This document shows, piece by piece, positions 24,811 through 34,717 of a DNA stretch of 47,394 bases. The translations under genes and the position numbers were made by a program. Numbering within the stretch: position 1 is the stretch's first letter; every line of letters starts with the position of its first letter. Source of the stretch: an uncultured Prevotellaceae bacterium. Lineage in GTDB: Bacteria; Bacteroidota; Bacteroidia; Bacteroidales; Bacteroidaceae. The stretch lies in contig CACZRN010000057.1 of assembly GCA_902783625.1 (NCBI GenBank), positions 1 through 47,394 of the forward strand, given 5' to 3'. A model generated the notes under the pieces. It was not told the origin of the DNA. It saw nothing but the letters and a program-made list of their open reading frames with translations, and searched no databases.

Positions 24811-26253
24811 TTAGTCAACCAAGAACGCCTCAATATTGTTTATACACGGACATGCCCGGCTCCTGAGGATCGTCACGCGCAGTTGTCGGGTATTCACCTT
24901 GTCGAACCTGACGATGCGCTTGTAGCCGATGGTTGTTGTCTGCTCCTTGGTGTTCACGGGCAGCCATTGTCCGCCGCTCATGTATTCTATCTTGAAAGCC
25001 GCCACGCGCTGTCCGAGAGGTATGTATTCCTGCAGCATTAGGCAGTTCACGTCGGTAGCCTTGGGCATGGTAAGCGTCAGCGATGGCGATGTGGCATTGT
25101 CGGAAGGACACCAATAGCTGTCGTACTTACCGTCAACGGTCTTCTTCGCTTCGAAACCCTTGCCACGGCAATCGTCGGTATCAGCCTTGGCACGCTTCAG
25201 CAGGTTTTTCTTGAACTGACGCTCCAAGAGAATGCGAAACTCCTTCAGGTTCTTCACGTCGATATCGCTGATGAGTCCCTCCTTGTTTACCGGCACATTG
25301 AGCAATAGATTTCCGTTGCGGCCTACTGACGAGTAATAGAGCTCGAGCAGTTCGCGAGGCGATTTCACCTTGTCGTTCTCACTCTCGTGCCAGAACCATC
25401 CTGGACGTATCGATACATCGCACTCCACAGGATGCCACAGCGTGCCGTTCTCGTTGCCGTTGGTTAGTTCCTCGTGGTCTTTGTATGTCGCCCGTGTGCC
25501 GTCGGAGCGTACCGGCGACCAACTTGTCTCGCCGGCTATGCCGCTTTCGTTGCCTACCCACCGACAACCAGGACCGTAGTCGGAGAAAATGATTGCTCCC
25601 GGGAAATGACTAAATACGAGTTTGTGCAACTCAGGGAAGCGATAGTAAGTGCTTGCGTCGATGCTGCGCTTCTCGCTTGCTCCACCATACCATCCGTCGC
25701 CACCGTTGGCACCGTCGAGCCATACCTCGAATATCGGTCCATACTGCGTGAGTAGTTCTTCCATTTGCTTGTGATAGTAATCAACGTATGCCGGTGTGGC
25801 ATAGGTAGCCTGATGACGATCCCACGGCGACAGATAGACACCCATCTTTAATCCGTAGCGTTTGCACGCTGCTGCCAGCTCTGCCAAGACATCACCCTTG
25901 CCACCACGCCAGGGAGAGCTGGCGACGCTGTAGTCGGTGTATTTCGTCTGCCACAGACAGAATCCGTCGTGATGCTTGGCGGTGATGATTATTGCTGTCA
26001 TGCCTGCATCCTTAAGTGCCTTCGCCCACTGGTTGCAGTCGAGGCGGGTGGGGTTGAAGCTTGATGCCGGAGCATCGCCAAAGCCCCATTCCTTGTCGGT
26101 GAACGTGTTAGTGCCGAAGTGTATGAATGCGTATTTCTCCATCTTCTGCCATTCCATCTGCGAGGGAGAAGGGACGGGCATGATGGCCTTAGGTGCCTGC
26201 GCTTGTAGCAGCAGCGACACGAATAAAGCGAGTGTGGTGAATAGACTTCTCAT
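24811..26253 (-). CDS. GH29 alpha-L-fucosidase, secreted, with C-terminal F5/8-type-like domain
   Basis: The 480-residue enzyme starts with a signal peptide ending LLLQAQA. The catalytic barrel shows the GH29 signature blocks: YAFIHFGTNTFTDKEWG near residue 40, TAKHHDGFCLWQTKYTDYSV near residue 92, LGVYLSPWD-like GVYLSPWDRH, and EVWLDGANGGDGW with the predicted nucleophile Asp at about residue 180. PGWFWHESENDKVKSP and GNLLLNVPVNKEG complete the barrel. Residues ~360-480 form a beta domain (TVDGKYDSYWCPSD, YMSGGQWLPV, LRVTILRSRACPCINNIEAF) like discoidin or CBM32-type domains that bind sugars. It lacks a T9SS domain and is probably periplasmic. It leads a two-gene unit with the GH43 gene. Confidence 0.92.
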   Translation of the reverse strand: MRSLFTTLALFVSLLLQAQAPKAIMPVPSPSQMEWQKMEKYAFIHFGTNTFTDKEWGFGDAPASSFNPTRLDCNQWAKALKDAGMTAIIITAKHHDGFCLWQTKYTDYSVASSPWRGGKGDVLAELAAACKRYGLKMGVYLSPWDRHQATYATPAYVDYYHKQMEELLTQYGPIFEVWLDGANGGDGWYGGASEKRSIDASTYYRFPELHKLVFSHFPGAIIFSDYGPGCRWVGNESGIAGETSWSPVRSDGTRATYKDHEELTNGNENGTLWHPVECDVSIRPGWFWHESENDKVKSPRELLELYYSSVGRNGNLLLNVPVNKEGLISDIDVKNLKEFRILLERQFKKNLLKRAKADTDDCRGKGFEAKKTVDGKYDSYWCPSDNATSPSLTLTMPKATDVNCLMLQEYIPLGQRVAAFKIEYMSGGQWLPVNTKEQTTTIGYKRIVRFDKVNTRQLRVTILRSRACPCINNIEAFLVD

Positions 26254-26310
26254 AGTAGGTTATTACTGTTTTTTCAGTTGTATTCTATGGCGCTTTTTCT
26301 TGAAGACAAA

Positions 26311-26368
26311 AAGTGCAAGGCGAGTTGCCGATGCCTTGTGGGCAATCACTCTTTCTCGTCTTGCACTT
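26311..26368 (-). terminator. Long hairpin downstream of pnp
   Basis: A 14-bp outer stem (26311-26324 with 26355-26368, one wobble) encloses an inner TTGCC/GGCAA stem. It lies 26 bases after the pnp stop. The U-tract on the minus strand is weak (TTTGTCTTC), so it may act as an RNA-processing or stability hairpin as much as a terminator. Confidence 0.6.
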
Positions 26369-26393
26369 ATCTTTATATCATCCTTGCGGACGA

Positions 26394-28751
26394 TTAGTCG
26401 ATGTCGCTCAGGTGATCGAGCGAGTCGTTGAAGTCTTTCGGCTCGTAGTCGTCGGCTGGATTGCGATAGTCGGCGTTGCCATCTTCATGGTTGAAGTTGT
26501 TGCGTGGCTGACGCTCGTGACGGTTGTTCTCGCGGCGGTTGTTGTCGCGGTTCTCTCCGTCGCGACGTGGACGACGCTCGCCTTCACGACGTGGACGACG
26601 CTCACGCTCGACATATCCCTCTGGCTTCGGGATAAGCACCTTGTGAGACAGTTTATACTTACCGGTCTTAGGATCAATCTCAAGAAGTTTGACGGTTATC
26701 TTATCACCCTCTTTGAGTCCTGCCTCTTCGACAGTTTCCAGACGCTTCCAGTCGATTTCCGAGATATGGAGCAGACCATCCTTGCCTGGCAGTATCTCTA
26801 CGAAGCAACCGTAAGGCATTATTGAGCGCACCGTGCCCTCATAGACCTCTCCCACTTCGGGAACGGCCACGATAGCCTTGATCTTTGCGATGGCTGCTGT
26901 GATGCTATCCTTATCTGGAGCTGATACCTGCACCTTGCCTACGCCGTCGATCTCGTCGATGGTAATGGTAGCACCGGTGTCTTCCTGCATCTGCTGGATA
27001 ATCTTTCCGCCAGGACCGATTACGGCACCGATAAACTCCTTTGGAATGTCGAACTGCTCGATGCGTGGTACCTGTGGCTTGAAGTCGGCGCGTGGCTCGG
27101 CTATTGTCTCGGTGAGCTTGCCGAGGATGTACTCGCGACCGGCCTTTGCCTGCATGAGTGCCTTCTCAAGGATTTCGAATGAGAGGCCGTCGCACTTGAT
27201 ATCCATCTGAGTGGCTGTGAGTCCGTCTTTCGTTCCAGTGGTCTTGAAGTCCATATCTCCGAGGTGGTCTTCGTCGCCGAGGATGTCGGAGAGGATAGCA
27301 TACTTGTCTTCGCCTGGGTTCTTGATGAGTCCCATTGCGATACCGCTGACAGGTTTCTTCATTGGTACGCCGGCGTCCATCAGTGCGAGTGTGCCTGCAC
27401 ATACGGTGGCCATCGACGACGATCCGTTCGACTCGAGTATCTGGCTCACCAGACGCACGGTGTAGGGGAAGTCGGCAGGAATCTGTCCTTTCAGTGCTCG
27501 CCATGCGAGGTGTCCGTGTCCTATCTCACGACGTCCTACGCTGCGCTGTGCTTTTGCCTCGCCTGTGCAGAACGGTGGGAAGTTGTAGTGGAGCAGGAAG
27601 CGCATGTAGCCGCGGTCGAGAACGTCGTCGACGAGCTTCTCGTCGAGCTTCGTACCGAGCGTACATGTAGAGAGACTCTGTGTCTCTCCGCGTGTGAAGA
27701 TACTGCTTCCGTGTGGCATTGGCAGTGGAGATACCTCGCACCAGATTGGGCGTATCTCGTCGGTCTTGCGTCCGTCGAGGCGCTTGCCTTCGTCGAGGAT
27801 GCAACGACGCATAGCATCGCGCTCTACATCGTGGTAGTAGCGGTCAATCATTGCGTTCTTTTCTTCCAGCTCATCCTCGCTGAGGTCCTCGTGTGCTGCG
27901 GCATACGAAGTCTTGAAATCTTCAACGATACTCTCGAAAGCCTCGGCGCGTGCCTGCTTCTCGAGAGCCTGGCTTGTCACGGCATAAGCACGTGTGTAGC
28001 ATTCCTGGCGCACTTGCTCGCGCAGCTCCTCGTCGTTAACCTCGTGGTCGTACTCGCGCTTAACGTCGGTGCCCAGTTCCTTGGCCAGCTGCTCCTGCAA
28101 CTCGCACATCGGCTTGATGGCTTTGTGGGCAACCTTAAGGGCCTGGATGAGGTCTTGCTCTGATACTTCGTTCATCTCGCCTTCAACCATCATGATGTTG
28201 TCTTTCGTAGCACCCACCATGATGTCCATGTCGGCTTCTTTCATCTGCTGGTATGTCGGGTTCACCACATACTCTCCGTTCACGCGTGCCACTCTCACCT
28301 CCGAGATGTAATACTCGAAAGGAATGTCTGAGCATGCCATGGCAGCAGATGCTGCAAATCCGGCGAGTGCATCAGGCTGATCGATACCGTCAGCTGAGAG
28401 AAGCATTACCTGCACATACACCTCAGCATGATAGTTATCAGGGAACAGCGGACGGAGAGCACGGTCAACAAGGCGTGATGTGAGAATCTCATTGTCGCTT
28501 GGTTTGCCTTCGCGCTTTGTGAAACCGCCGGGGAAACGACCGGCTGCGGAGTATTGCTCACGATAGTCTACCTGCAAAGGCATAAAATCAGTCCCGGGAA
28601 CTGCGTCTTTTGCTGCACAAACAGTGGCAAGCAGCACGGTGTTGCCCATACGTAGCACGGCTGCGCCGTCGGCCTGTTTTGCAACTTTCCCGGTCTCGAT
28701 GCTGATGGTTCTGCCATCAGGCAACGAAATTGTTTTTGTAATTACGTTCAT
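26394..28751 (-). CDS. pnp: Polynucleotide phosphorylase
   Basis: This cytoplasmic 3'-5' exoribonuclease degrades RNA with phosphate, releasing nucleoside diphosphates. The 785-residue product has two RNase PH domains (~10-145, with [17 protein letters not shown]; ~335-550, with [10 protein letters not shown] and [17 protein letters not shown]). A KH domain near 565-625 has the loop VIGPGGKII, and an S1 domain spans ~633-705 ([20 protein letters not shown]). The tail (~710-785) is very rich in Arg, Asn, Glu and Asp ([18 protein letters not shown]), an extension common in Bacteroidetes RNA-binding proteins. The family is usually near 700 residues, so the extra length is this tail. The gene sits between two glycosidase genes with its own promoter. 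Confidence 0.98.
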   Translation of the reverse strand: MNVITKTISLPDGRTISIETGKVAKQADGAAVLRMGNTVLLATVCAAKDAVPGTDFMPLQVDYREQYSAAGRFPGGFTKREGKPSDNEILTSRLVDRALRPLFPDNYHAEVYVQVMLLSADGIDQPDALAGFAASAAMACSDIPFEYYISEVRVARVNGEYVVNPTYQQMKEADMDIMVGATKDNIMMVEGEMNEVSEQDLIQALKVAHKAIKPMCELQEQLAKELGTDVKREYDHEVNDEELREQVRQECYTRAYAVTSQALEKQARAEAFESIVEDFKTSYAAAHEDLSEDELEEKNAMIDRYYHDVERDAMRRCILDEGKRLDGRKTDEIRPIWCEVSPLPMPHGSSIFTRGETQSLSTCTLGTKLDEKLVDDVLDRGYMRFLLHYNFPPFCTGEAKAQRSVGRREIGHGHLAWRALKGQIPADFPYTVRLVSQILESNGSSSMATVCAGTLALMDAGVPMKKPVSGIAMGLIKNPGEDKYAILSDILGDEDHLGDMDFKTTGTKDGLTATQMDIKCDGLSFEILEKALMQAKAGREYILGKLTETIAEPRADFKPQVPRIEQFDIPKEFIGAVIGPGGKIIQQMQEDTGATITIDEIDGVGKVQVSAPDKDSITAAIAKIKAIVAVPEVGEVYEGTVRSIMPYGCFVEILPGKDGLLHISEIDWKRLETVEEAGLKEGDKITVKLLEIDPKTGKYKLSHKVLIPKPEGYVERERRPRREGERRPRRDGENRDNNRRENNRHERQPRNNFNHEDGNADYRNPADDYEPKDFNDSLDHLSDID

Positions 28752-28795
28752 CTAAAAAAATTCGTTTTATAACATCAAAAAATTAAAATTCGGCG

Positions 28796-28826
28796 CAAAG
28801 GTAGATAATTCTCACGTAAATAACGA
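28796..28826 (-). promoter_or_regulatory. Promoter of pnp
   Basis: On the minus strand TACCTTTG (28796-28803) is a good -7 element. TTCG (28823-28826) lies 19 bases upstream as a weak -33. Transcription should start near 28790, about 40 bases before the ATG. Confidence 0.55.
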
Positions 28827-28901
28827 ATAAAAATGCTATTATTTCAGCTATTTGCGATGGTTTGAATGCGAATATTTAGTTAAAAAACTTTATAATGCCA
28901 A

Positions 28902-31271
28902 CTATTTATACTCTGTATTTGTTGTCATCTTCACATCGAACAGTGCCGGCGACCGATGTCCCTCGTCGGCTTCAAACCTAACGCTGACCTCACGTTTCCC
29001 GCGTGTCATATCGAGTGGAATGTCGAAGACGAGATCGACGTATGTAAGATGCTGACGCTCTTCCAGATACAGTTGTCCCACCTTCACATTATCGACATAC
29101 ACCGTTGCAGAAGGTTTCTCGGGCTCATCGCCCCACAGACGACAGATGAGTTTATAGGGTTTCGTGGCATTGTCGGCGTTGATTTTCAACTTATACTCAA
29201 ACCATCCACCCTTCTTTGCGCGACGATATTGCTTGTTCTTTGCCCATCCCACATCGTACCATCCTGTGGTGTCGGCTGCCGACTTAAAAGCGTGTGCCGT
29301 CTCGCTGTCGCTGTTGCCGACGACGATATGATCGCTGAGGCTGCGCTGCTTTTCCTTGTACTCCTGCTCAGAGTAGATATTCCAATAGAGTGAATAGCGT
29401 TTGTGATGCACTTTGTAGTACGGCAGCAGTGCTATGCTGTTGCCTTTGATATCCTTTGCACTGAATGCCAGTGCATTCTTCTCGTGTCGCACCATCGAGG
29501 CAGGCTTCGACAGGTTACCCTTAAACTGCGGTATGTCTGCCACCGGCACATCCGTCTTCTTGTCGAGGCTGCCGCCGACGATATCGCTGCCGTCAGTCAC
29601 GTCTGCCAACACCCCCGCCAGCACCAGCGGACCATAGGTGAACGAGCCGAGGTGATTGCCGTCGTTAGCCCAACGTATGTTCAGCGTCATGGGCAGTGTT
29701 ATCTCTATGACGTCACCCTTGCTGATGCCGCTGATGTTGATATATTCGTCATCGGCATTGTATGTCACTTTCTTGCCGTTGTGCCTGACACTCACATCTC
29801 CCTTACACCACTGCGGGTTACGAAGGGCTATATTGCCACTGAAGTGCCCCTTATCCTCGACATAAATACTCACTTTGTCGCTCTCGGGGAATGCTGTCTC
29901 CATGCGTACTTTCACACCCTTCTCCTTCCACATCAGCGTTGCGGGTACAAACATGTTCACGAGCAGTGTGCCGTCGTTGTTGTGATAGAAGACATTCTCG
30001 GCATACTTCGCATGATTTTCCATGCCGCTGCCCACGCAACACCAGAACGAGTCGTACGCTGTGCTGTATTGCTTCATCCCGCCTGGTTGCATGTTGGTGT
30101 AATATGTTATGCTGCCCATGTGACAGGGATCGAGCGATGCCAGTATATGGTTATAGAGTGCCCACTCGCAGTAGTCGGCATATTTCTTCTCGCCGGTGAG
30201 CATAAACAGGTTGCGCGACAGCTTCAGCATGTTATACGTGTTGCATGTCTCTGCCGAGGGATAGTCGAGCAAGAACGATTCGCTGTCGGCTTTACCGAAA
30301 CGCTCATAGCAGCTGTTGCCGCCAATCACGGTGGTGTGATGCTTGGTGACTATCTCCCAGAAATTCTTTGCTGCTTGCAGATAGAGTGGATTCTTGGTGT
30401 AGATATACTCTCGCGAGATACCCACAAACTTAGGTATCTGATCGTTGGCATGTCGCCAGCGGAGCACATCGTCGCCATTTGCTATCGGATAGACAACGTT
30501 CTTATGATTGAACTTCTCTGCAGTGCGTAGAAAACGCTCGTCACCGCTGATGACATAGATATCAGTCATCACCTCTGCCATACCTCCTTGCTCCACCGAC
30601 AGCATTGCCTGGAAGAGATCGTTGTTGGCTTCGAGGATGTAGGGCACTATCATGCCTGCAGTCTCGATGAGCAGCTGTCGCGCGTTGTCGTTGCCGGCAT
30701 ATAGCCATGCGTCGCGCAGTCCCGCAAGCTCTTTATGCACACCATACCATGCGTTGCCCATGTTGTTCACGTTCCACGGCTGCCCTGCCTCATCGGGGCG
30801 GTTGAGTGTCAGCTCGCCGCGGTTCAGTTGCTCGAGTGATTTCTTCAGTCCTGCCGATAGCCACCACCCGCCGTCAGCTGCCTCGTGGCATTGCCGCAGC
30901 TCATCCACCATGTAGTCGAGACGTTCGCGGAAACGAGTGTCGCCGGTAGCGTTGTAATACAAGGCACAGGATGTCATGTAATGCCCATGTGTCACACCTC
31001 CGTTTGTCTCCCAACCGCCGTAGTTCTTGCCTTTTGGCGTGAGTCCTGAGCGTTTCCTTACATGGGGTATCAGACGGTCGACGTCGAGCGACAGCACATA
31101 CTCGGCATGGTGATCCATTGCCTGTCGGAAGCAACCGTCGCCGAGTGTCACATCACTGAGAGCGAAAGGCTCCCAAGCATAATCTACTTTGGCACTTACC
31201 TGTGCCGAGAGAGAATGAAAATACAGAAACAGGCACACCGCAGTGGCTGCCGCACGATGAAGGTTATTCAT
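28902..31271 (-). CDS. GH127/GH146-type beta-L-arabinofuranosidase (DUF1680 family), secreted
   Basis: The 789-residue protein has a signal peptide ending HSLSAQ. The catalytic (alpha/alpha)6 domain shows WETNGGVTHGHYMTSCALYY near residue 87, the block AETCNTYNMLKLSR with Glu341 and Cys343, and FWCCVGSGMENHAKYAENVF with Cys411 and Cys412. In the characterised Bifidobacterium enzyme HypBA1 one Glu and three Cys in the same order bind zinc, and the first Cys of the CC pair is the nucleophile; all four are present here. C-terminal beta domains follow, including KLICRLWGDEPEKPSATVYV near residue 710. The family removes beta-linked L-arabinofuranose from plant cell-wall glycans and hydroxyproline-rich proteins. 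I cannot separate GH127 from GH146 by eye. Confidence 0.9.
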   Translation of the reverse strand: MNNLHRAAATAVCLFLYFHSLSAQVSAKVDYAWEPFALSDVTLGDGCFRQAMDHHAEYVLSLDVDRLIPHVRKRSGLTPKGKNYGGWETNGGVTHGHYMTSCALYYNATGDTRFRERLDYMVDELRQCHEAADGGWWLSAGLKKSLEQLNRGELTLNRPDEAGQPWNVNNMGNAWYGVHKELAGLRDAWLYAGNDNARQLLIETAGMIVPYILEANNDLFQAMLSVEQGGMAEVMTDIYVISGDERFLRTAEKFNHKNVVYPIANGDDVLRWRHANDQIPKFVGISREYIYTKNPLYLQAAKNFWEIVTKHHTTVIGGNSCYERFGKADSESFLLDYPSAETCNTYNMLKLSRNLFMLTGEKKYADYCEWALYNHILASLDPCHMGSITYYTNMQPGGMKQYSTAYDSFWCCVGSGMENHAKYAENVFYHNNDGTLLVNMFVPATLMWKEKGVKVRMETAFPESDKVSIYVEDKGHFSGNIALRNPQWCKGDVSVRHNGKKVTYNADDEYINISGISKGDVIEITLPMTLNIRWANDGNHLGSFTYGPLVLAGVLADVTDGSDIVGGSLDKKTDVPVADIPQFKGNLSKPASMVRHEKNALAFSAKDIKGNSIALLPYYKVHHKRYSLYWNIYSEQEYKEKQRSLSDHIVVGNSDSETAHAFKSAADTTGWYDVGWAKNKQYRRAKKGGWFEYKLKINADNATKPYKLICRLWGDEPEKPSATVYVDNVKVGQLYLEERQHLTYVDLVFDIPLDMTRGKREVSVRFEADEGHRSPALFDVKMTTNTEYK

Positions 31272-31368
31272 AATAAGATTGTTTTATAAAATAAAAACGT
31301 TGATTCAATGCAAATATTACATCAGCAATGTCATTTTTGCTTTGATGGCAATAAAAATCTTATTATTT

Positions 31369-31399
31369 TTTGTTTTTTTTTCGTTTTTCTTTAATTTTG
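31369..31399 (+). promoter_or_regulatory. Promoter of the LRR protein gene
   Basis: TTTG (31369-31372) is followed after 19 bases by TAATTTTG (31392-31399), a full match to the Bacteroidetes -33/-7 pattern. The start point would be near 31405, about 35 bases before the ATG. Confidence 0.75.
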
Positions 31400-31438
31400 C
31401 ATTCATTGGAGAAATAATACAAACAAAAATAGCAAACT

Positions 31439-34138
31439 ATGGGAAAAAGATCTTCTTTCGTTTACATCCTTCTGTGCATCTTTATGTGTCTGCACAGTAC
31501 CAACGTCAGTGTTGCAGCCACGAATTATGGTTTCAGCGTCGGCGGTATTGATGTTACGTCTGACAATGCTTCAAACGTCACAGGCGATAATATCAAAAAG
31601 TATAAGTCGGGAAAAGACTTTTATGTGAAATACGATCCTGACACGAAGACGCTGCGTATGAGCAATGTCAGCATTCACCGTACTGGCAGTTACAACCGCG
31701 CTCTATACAACACGGAATGCACTGGGTTGAAAATCATTTTCGAGACACCGTGTGATTTAGAGGCAACGGACTCGTCACCGGTAAGATTAAATAAAAATAC
31801 CACAATAGAAGTGATAAAAGACGAGGAAGATCCTTACGGAACAGCTTTCAGGGGCGGAAAGGAGGATGCCCTTACCATAGGAGGCGGAGCTTCGGTTGTT
31901 ATAATGGGCAATGGGAGTTTGGATATAACTTGTTCTTTAGATGGTGCTGGAAATGCAATTGAGGGTGTTACTGGAAATGAAAAACTCTCAGTCAAGGGAT
32001 TGGAAAGATTCAGGGCATATAATTGCACAAATGCTTTCTACAAACTGGCTCAGCTGACATTGGAAGACATCATTTGGGCGGAATGCTATTCAACAAAAGG
32101 AGAACCCTGTGCAAACACCCTTAAAGCGTTTAGCAAAACTACGGATTTGTGTTATGCACCAAAGGTTACTTCTTATGCCACTTCCTTCGATGCAAGCCAA
32201 CAGACGTTTGTGAGCAGCGATGGTAATCCTTCCGTACATCTTCTCATGTATAAAGGTGTGCCCGTTGACGAAGCTCACTTCCCCGATGCCACATTCAGGA
32301 ACTATCTGCTGTCAGATAATTTCATAATCAAGGTGCAGCAGGAGAATGGTGGATACATCACCCATAAGTATATACAGGAATACGGTGGCATTCTTGCCGA
32401 CATAGTTGTGAACGACATCGATGCCATTAGTGTTCCTAATATGGGTATTTCATCTCTTGAAGGAATACAATATTTCAGTGGATTGAATACACTCGACTGC
32501 AGTAAAAACTCATTATCGAAGCTTGACGTGTCGGCTAATTTTAAATTGATAAGTCTTGAATGCTCCAACAACACCTCGCTCTCGGTACTGGGACTGCCCA
32601 CAACATCTTGGTTCCTCGGACAACCCAAGCTGAAATATCTGAGGTGTCAATATACTGCTCTCGCATCACTTGATTTGTCGGCTTTCCCAGATCTGCAGAC
32701 ACTATACTGCCGTGACTGTAATTTGCAGATACTCACTCTGCCTGCAACATCGAAACTGACGACTGTGTATTGCATCAACAACGAACTGACAACATTGGAC
32801 GTATCGCAGAACACAGGGTTGACAGGATTGTATTGTAGCTACAATAAATTGACAACATTGAAACTGCCCACCAGCAGCAACTCCATTCTTAAGACTCTGG
32901 ATTGCTCGAATAACCAATTAGAGACGCTGAACCTCTCTAATTTCACAGGAATAACGACGTTGGATTGTAGCAGCAACAAGATAACGAGTCTCGATGTCTC
33001 GAATAAGAACTTGTCATCGCTCGCCTGCTCAGATAATCGCATCACCGAACTCTCGCTTAAGAACTCAACTAACCTGACAAGACTCGAATGTCATAAAAAC
33101 AGACTCACCTCGCTCGACCTGTTGTTCAACACTAAACTGACAGGACCTCTCAACATATATAGTAATAGGATTAAAGGCGAGGCCATGACTAATCTTGTTG
33201 CCAATCTTGTGCCGCAGGCATCTACATTACGTGCAGTGGACCACAGCGATCCCGAAGAAGGAAATGAAGTAACAAGCGAACAGGTGACGGCAGCAAGCAA
33301 CAGAGGGTGGACAGTGCAGCATAATTTTAACGGTTGGAAAACAACGACGGAATGTTTCTACTTAGATCTATGGATAAAAGATGTCCATGCGTTCAACCAT
33401 AGCACACAAGTGCCAGGAACATCCTACGACGTCGCTACGAACACTCTCACACTCTCTGGAGTGAATGTCACCTACGATGGCACAGTAGGCATCCTCTCGA
33501 AGATTGACAACCTAAATGTGAAGTTGATAGGAAAGAATACCATCAACATGCCTGGATTGTCGGTTGGCATGCAACTAAAGGCTAATACCGAGGGCAGCAA
33601 GGTGACCTTCTCGGGCGACGGAGAACTCAACATCAAATCGGGTGGCGTGGCATTCCAGACATACGCCGACGTGGAGTTTAAGGACGGCGTTAAAGTGTCG
33701 GCAGAGTGCAACGACATCTACAATGGTATGCAGGGGCGCAAGTTCTCAGCCGATGGTAACTTCCCCTCTATCATCATGTCGGGCGAAGGCACGGAGGTGA
33801 AGGCTAAGGGCGGCACGCAAGGGTCGGTACTGAACTTCCACGCACTGGATTTCAGCGACGGCATCGCCATCGCCGAGCCTACGGGAGCAACATTTGCCGA
33901 GGACTATGGAGTGATTAAAAACAACACCATAGTGGCCGGCGAGTGGGTGGTGTTCAAGAAAGCAGGCACCTCCTACGACCTCAACGGCGACGGCAAGGTG
34001 TCAACCGCTGACATACAGGTTATCATCAACGAGATGAAGAAGCCTCAAACCTCGCAGAATATGAGCTACGACCTCAACAACGACGGCAAGATCTCGACCG
34101 CTGACATACAGGTTATCATCAATGAGATGAAGAAATGA
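31439..34138 (+). CDS. Secreted leucine-rich repeat protein with duplicated dockerin-like C-terminus
   Basis: The 899-residue product has a signal peptide (MGKRSSFVYILLCIFMCLHS, cleavage near SVAA). Residues ~30-270 are beta-rich and resemble carbohydrate-dependent or internalin-like adhesin domains, and a second such region lies at ~650-830. Residues ~335-600 are leucine-rich repeats of about 21 residues with the core LxxLxCSxNxLxxLDVS (LNTLDCSKNSLSKLDVS, LTTLDVSQNTGLTGLYCS). The C-terminus carries two copies of YDLNGDGKVSTADIQVIINE (844-867 and 876-899), each a calcium-loop plus helix as in type I dockerins. No T9SS sorting domain is present. A binding or adhesion role at or beyond the cell surface is inferred. 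It has its own promoter and two terminators downstream. Confidence 0.87.
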   Translation: MGKRSSFVYILLCIFMCLHSTNVSVAATNYGFSVGGIDVTSDNASNVTGDNIKKYKSGKDFYVKYDPDTKTLRMSNVSIHRTGSYNRALYNTECTGLKIIFETPCDLEATDSSPVRLNKNTTIEVIKDEEDPYGTAFRGGKEDALTIGGGASVVIMGNGSLDITCSLDGAGNAIEGVTGNEKLSVKGLERFRAYNCTNAFYKLAQLTLEDIIWAECYSTKGEPCANTLKAFSKTTDLCYAPKVTSYATSFDASQQTFVSSDGNPSVHLLMYKGVPVDEAHFPDATFRNYLLSDNFIIKVQQENGGYITHKYIQEYGGILADIVVNDIDAISVPNMGISSLEGIQYFSGLNTLDCSKNSLSKLDVSANFKLISLECSNNTSLSVLGLPTTSWFLGQPKLKYLRCQYTALASLDLSAFPDLQTLYCRDCNLQILTLPATSKLTTVYCINNELTTLDVSQNTGLTGLYCSYNKLTTLKLPTSSNSILKTLDCSNNQLETLNLSNFTGITTLDCSSNKITSLDVSNKNLSSLACSDNRITELSLKNSTNLTRLECHKNRLTSLDLLFNTKLTGPLNIYSNRIKGEAMTNLVANLVPQASTLRAVDHSDPEEGNEVTSEQVTAASNRGWTVQHNFNGWKTTTECFYLDLWIKDVHAFNHSTQVPGTSYDVATNTLTLSGVNVTYDGTVGILSKIDNLNVKLIGKNTINMPGLSVGMQLKANTEGSKVTFSGDGELNIKSGGVAFQTYADVEFKDGVKVSAECNDIYNGMQGRKFSADGNFPSIIMSGEGTEVKAKGGTQGSVLNFHALDFSDGIAIAEPTGATFAEDYGVIKNNTIVAGEWVVFKKAGTSYDLNGDGKVSTADIQVIINEMKKPQTSQNMSYDLNNDGKISTADIQVIINEMKK

Positions 34139-34139
34139 C

Positions 34140-34165
34140 CAAAATGCGGCCACAGCCGCATTTTG
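34140..34165. terminator. Hairpin directly after the LRR gene
   Basis: A perfect 11-bp stem (34140-34150 with 34155-34165) closes the loop CACA. It has A4 and T4 at the stem base but little U-tract beyond it, so it may be a terminator or an RNA-stabilising hairpin. Confidence 0.65.
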
Positions 34166-34206
34166 AAGTGAAGAGTGAAAAACGAAGAGTGAAAAGTGTA
34201 TAACAG

Positions 34207-34246
34207 AAGACTCCCTGGGCATTGAGCCGCAGGGAGTCTTTTTTAT
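34207..34246 (+). terminator. Rho-independent terminator after the LRR gene
   Basis: An 11-bp perfect stem (34207-34217 with 34230-34240) is followed by a run of T residues and TATA. It lies about 70 bases after the LRR stop and is the stronger of the two hairpins here. Confidence 0.85.
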
Positions 34247-34717
34247 AAGGCAATGATATGTCAGTTGGCATAAACACAGAAGTCGTAATGTGTGCCATAG
34301 GCACATCGATAGTGGAAGCCAGCTATGCAGTGGCTGGAACACTGCAATAGAAGTCTCACCTCGGAGCTTCCCCTCATTTGGAGGAGGGGCTGGGGTGGTG
34401 GCCGGTATGAGAAAAAGCGAGAAAGAATGCCAAGTGCTATAATATTACCTTAATTAATATAGGCTTACTCTTGGGACTATTTTGTTGTTCCTGAGTAATT
34501 ATGAAAGATCTATTGTGGTTAACACTACAGATGTAAATCGCTTGCGAGGGATAAAAAGTTGCAGTAATTTCGCATCGTCGAAGCAGACAAAGATTGAAAT
34601 CGATATGTGAATCCGGATAGCATGTGAGAGAGAATCTGAGTAGGCTATAAGACACAGGGTAACAACCAATCTTAATTAATCATTATTTATTAACCATTTA
34701 AAAACACATTTAAAATT

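Larger units (their letters stand above)
34139..34717. other. Gene-free 579-bp region between the LRR and HU-like genes
   Basis: It holds the two hairpins listed separately. It also holds a segment at about 34364-34402 (CTTCCCCTCATTTGGAGGAG, then GGGCTGGGGTGGTGG) that resembles a dispersed Bacteroidales intergenic repeat I recall. A possible promoter for the HU-like gene is CTTG (34541-34544), 20 bases, TAATTTCG (34565-34572). The short open frames here show no protein-like features. Confidence 0.55.

Noticed and set aside
27264-28163. Open frame of 299 codons on the plus strand
   Set aside because: It is antisense to pnp, a certain gene. The frame is open only because of the codon bias of the other strand, and its product has no family likeness.
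29403-30530. Open frame of 375 codons on the plus strand
   Set aside because: It lies wholly antisense to the GH127-type gene, whose motifs are unmistakable. The product is rich in Val, His and Cys without domain features.
31279-31551. Open frame of 90 codons on the plus strand before the LRR gene
   Set aside because: It covers the LRR promoter and start in another frame. The LRR frame has a clear signal peptide and long protein features.
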